DNA from: Synechococcus sp. AG-679-B05 | GTDB lineage: Bacteria > Cyanobacteriota > Cyanobacteriia > PCC-6307 > Cyanobiaceae | Assembly (NCBI GenBank): GCA_003210795.1 | Contig: QCUJ01000009.1 | Coordinates: 1-54,578 of the forward strand | DNA length: 54,578 bases | Direction of reading: 5' to 3' | In this document: positions 53,854 to 54,578 of the stretch, piece by piece | How positions within the stretch are numbered: the stretch's first letter is position 1 | How the letters are laid out: the number at the start of each line of letters is the position of its first letter | Translations under genes and position numbers: made by a program | The notes under the pieces: generated by a model | Told to the model about the DNA's origin: nothing | What the model saw: only the letters and a program-made list of their open reading frames with translations | Databases searched by the model: none

Positions 53854-54578
53854 CTATTTGATGTATTCCTTGAGAACGCCGTTGCGATTGGGGTGCCTCA
53901 GCTTGCGCAGGGCTTTGGCTTCAATCTGGCGGATCCTTTCGCGGGTTACATCAAAGATCTGACCAATCTCCTCAAGAGTCTTCATTCGCCCGTCATCCAG
54001 TCCATAACGCAAGCGCAAAACATCACGCTCCCTAGGGCTCAAAGTTGCCAAGACACCTTCTAGATCTTCACGAAGAAGATTCTTGGCAACGTCCTGCTCG
54101 GGGTTTTCAATGTCGGCTTCGATGAAGTCGCCGAGCCGCGAATCTTCCTCCTTTCCAATAGGAGTCTCCAGAGAAATCGGCAACTGAGCACTCTTGGCGA
54201 TGAAGCGCAACTTTTCGATGGTCATTTCCATCGATTCAGCGATTTCCTCTTCCGTCGGTTTTCGACCAAATTCCTGGCTGAGAACTTTGGTGGTTTTTTT
54301 GATTCGTGAGATGGTCTCGTAGAGATGAACCGGTAGCCGGATGGTTCGGCTCTGGTCTGCAATGGCTCGGGTGATGGCCTGACGAATCCACCAGGTGGCG
54401 TAGGTGGAGAACTTATATCCCTTTTCGTGGTCGAATTTCTCGGCTGCGCGAATCAAGCCGAGACTTCCTTCCTGAATCAAGTCCTGAAAGCTCAGACCCC
54501 TGTTCATGTATTTCTTGGCAATCGAAACCACGAGACGGAGGTTTGACTGCACCATTTTTTCCTTAGCTCGTCGACCCA
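53854..54578 (-). CDS. rpoD: RNA polymerase principal sigma factor (3' part)
   Basis: The reading frame runs off the window edge. Visible: region 2 ([60 protein letters not shown]), region 3 and region 4 with [15 protein letters not shown] and [18 protein letters not shown]. This is the primary group 1 or a close group 2 sigma70. Confidence 0.93.
   Translation of the reverse strand, partial: GRRAKEKMVQSNLRLVVSIAKKYMNRGLSFQDLIQEGSLGLIRAAEKFDHEKGYKFSTYATWWIRQAITRAIADQSRTIRLPVHLYETISRIKKTTKVLSQEFGRKPTEEEIAESMEMTIEKLRFIAKSAQLPISLETPIGKEEDSRLGDFIEADIENPEQDVAKNLLREDLEGVLATLSPRERDVLRLRYGLDDGRMKTLEEIGQIFDVTRERIRQIEAKALRKLRHPNRNGVLKEYIK

Noticed and set aside
1-54578. CRISPR array, rRNA operon or plasmid origin
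   Set aside because: No regularly spaced repeats, rRNA signatures or iterons were found by eye.

Overview
The window looks like a chromosome segment of a marine picocyanobacterium of the Synechococcus type. Evidence: cytochrome b6f genes (petC, petA), photosystem I genes (psaF, psaJ, psaE), a high-light-inducible protein, tetrapyrrole genes (hemL, hemC, a cobM-like gene), compact gene packing with many 4-bp or short overlaps, and many small cyanobacteria-type hypothetical proteins. The exact strain cannot be named from the sequence alone. Several start codons are GTG or TTG, so N-termini are less certain than C-termini.

Layout. 1-8.4 kb is a photosynthesis and housekeeping block: petC-petA-lgt-cobM on the minus strand, a DUF3067-like gene, tatC, rqcH, gmk, psaF-psaJ, tsaD and an hli gene. 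8.4-9.6 kb is a decayed pilT. 9.6-24 kb holds sugar metabolism (wecB), an Na+/H+-type antiporter, gltX, tRNA-Asp, tRNA-Trp, rplS, map, an SDR gene, a Pta-N/DRTGG protein, a DprA-like protein, a YajQ-family protein, an orphan ParA, a phosphoribosyltransferase/deoxyribosyltransferase pair and an RTX-type metalloprotease. 24-36.6 kb holds hemL, xth, a TPR protein, an M41-like peptidase, larC, a divergent iron ABC transporter (futB/futC type), a CobW-family GTPase and a pterin dehydratase.

37.1-45.2 kb is an approximately 8.1-kb integrative element inserted inside a yjbQ-family gene. A large serine recombinase lies at its left end. The host gene's original 5' part is stranded at the right end, and its 3' part at the left end is fused in frame to a replacement 5' part supplied by the element. 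The element carries a GIY-YIG-like protein, an HTH protein, a 56-aa metallothionein (smtA type) with Fur/Zur-family operators, a truncated tyrosine recombinase, a sulfotransferase-like gene, a RepA/KaiC-like ATPase broken by a frameshift, and a run of tiny genes including a ribbon-helix-helix protein. A matching Fur/Zur-like operator sits at the start of the resident CobW-family gene just outside the element, so both may belong to one zinc regulon.

45.4-54.6 kb returns to core genes: a DCC-family protein, an M32 carboxypeptidase, ppa, hemC and the 3' part of a principal sigma factor (rpoD type). Mixed in are a split PhyH-like dioxygenase, an L,D-transpeptidase gene interrupted by TAG, and an AT-rich stretch with several tiny membrane proteins, a somewhat unusual psaE and a HesB/IscA-like gene. 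Four genes in the window (pilT, the element ATPase, the PhyH-like gene, the L,D-transpeptidase) carry apparent frameshifts or nonsense codons. These are either real decay or sequencing errors, and raw reads are needed to tell which.
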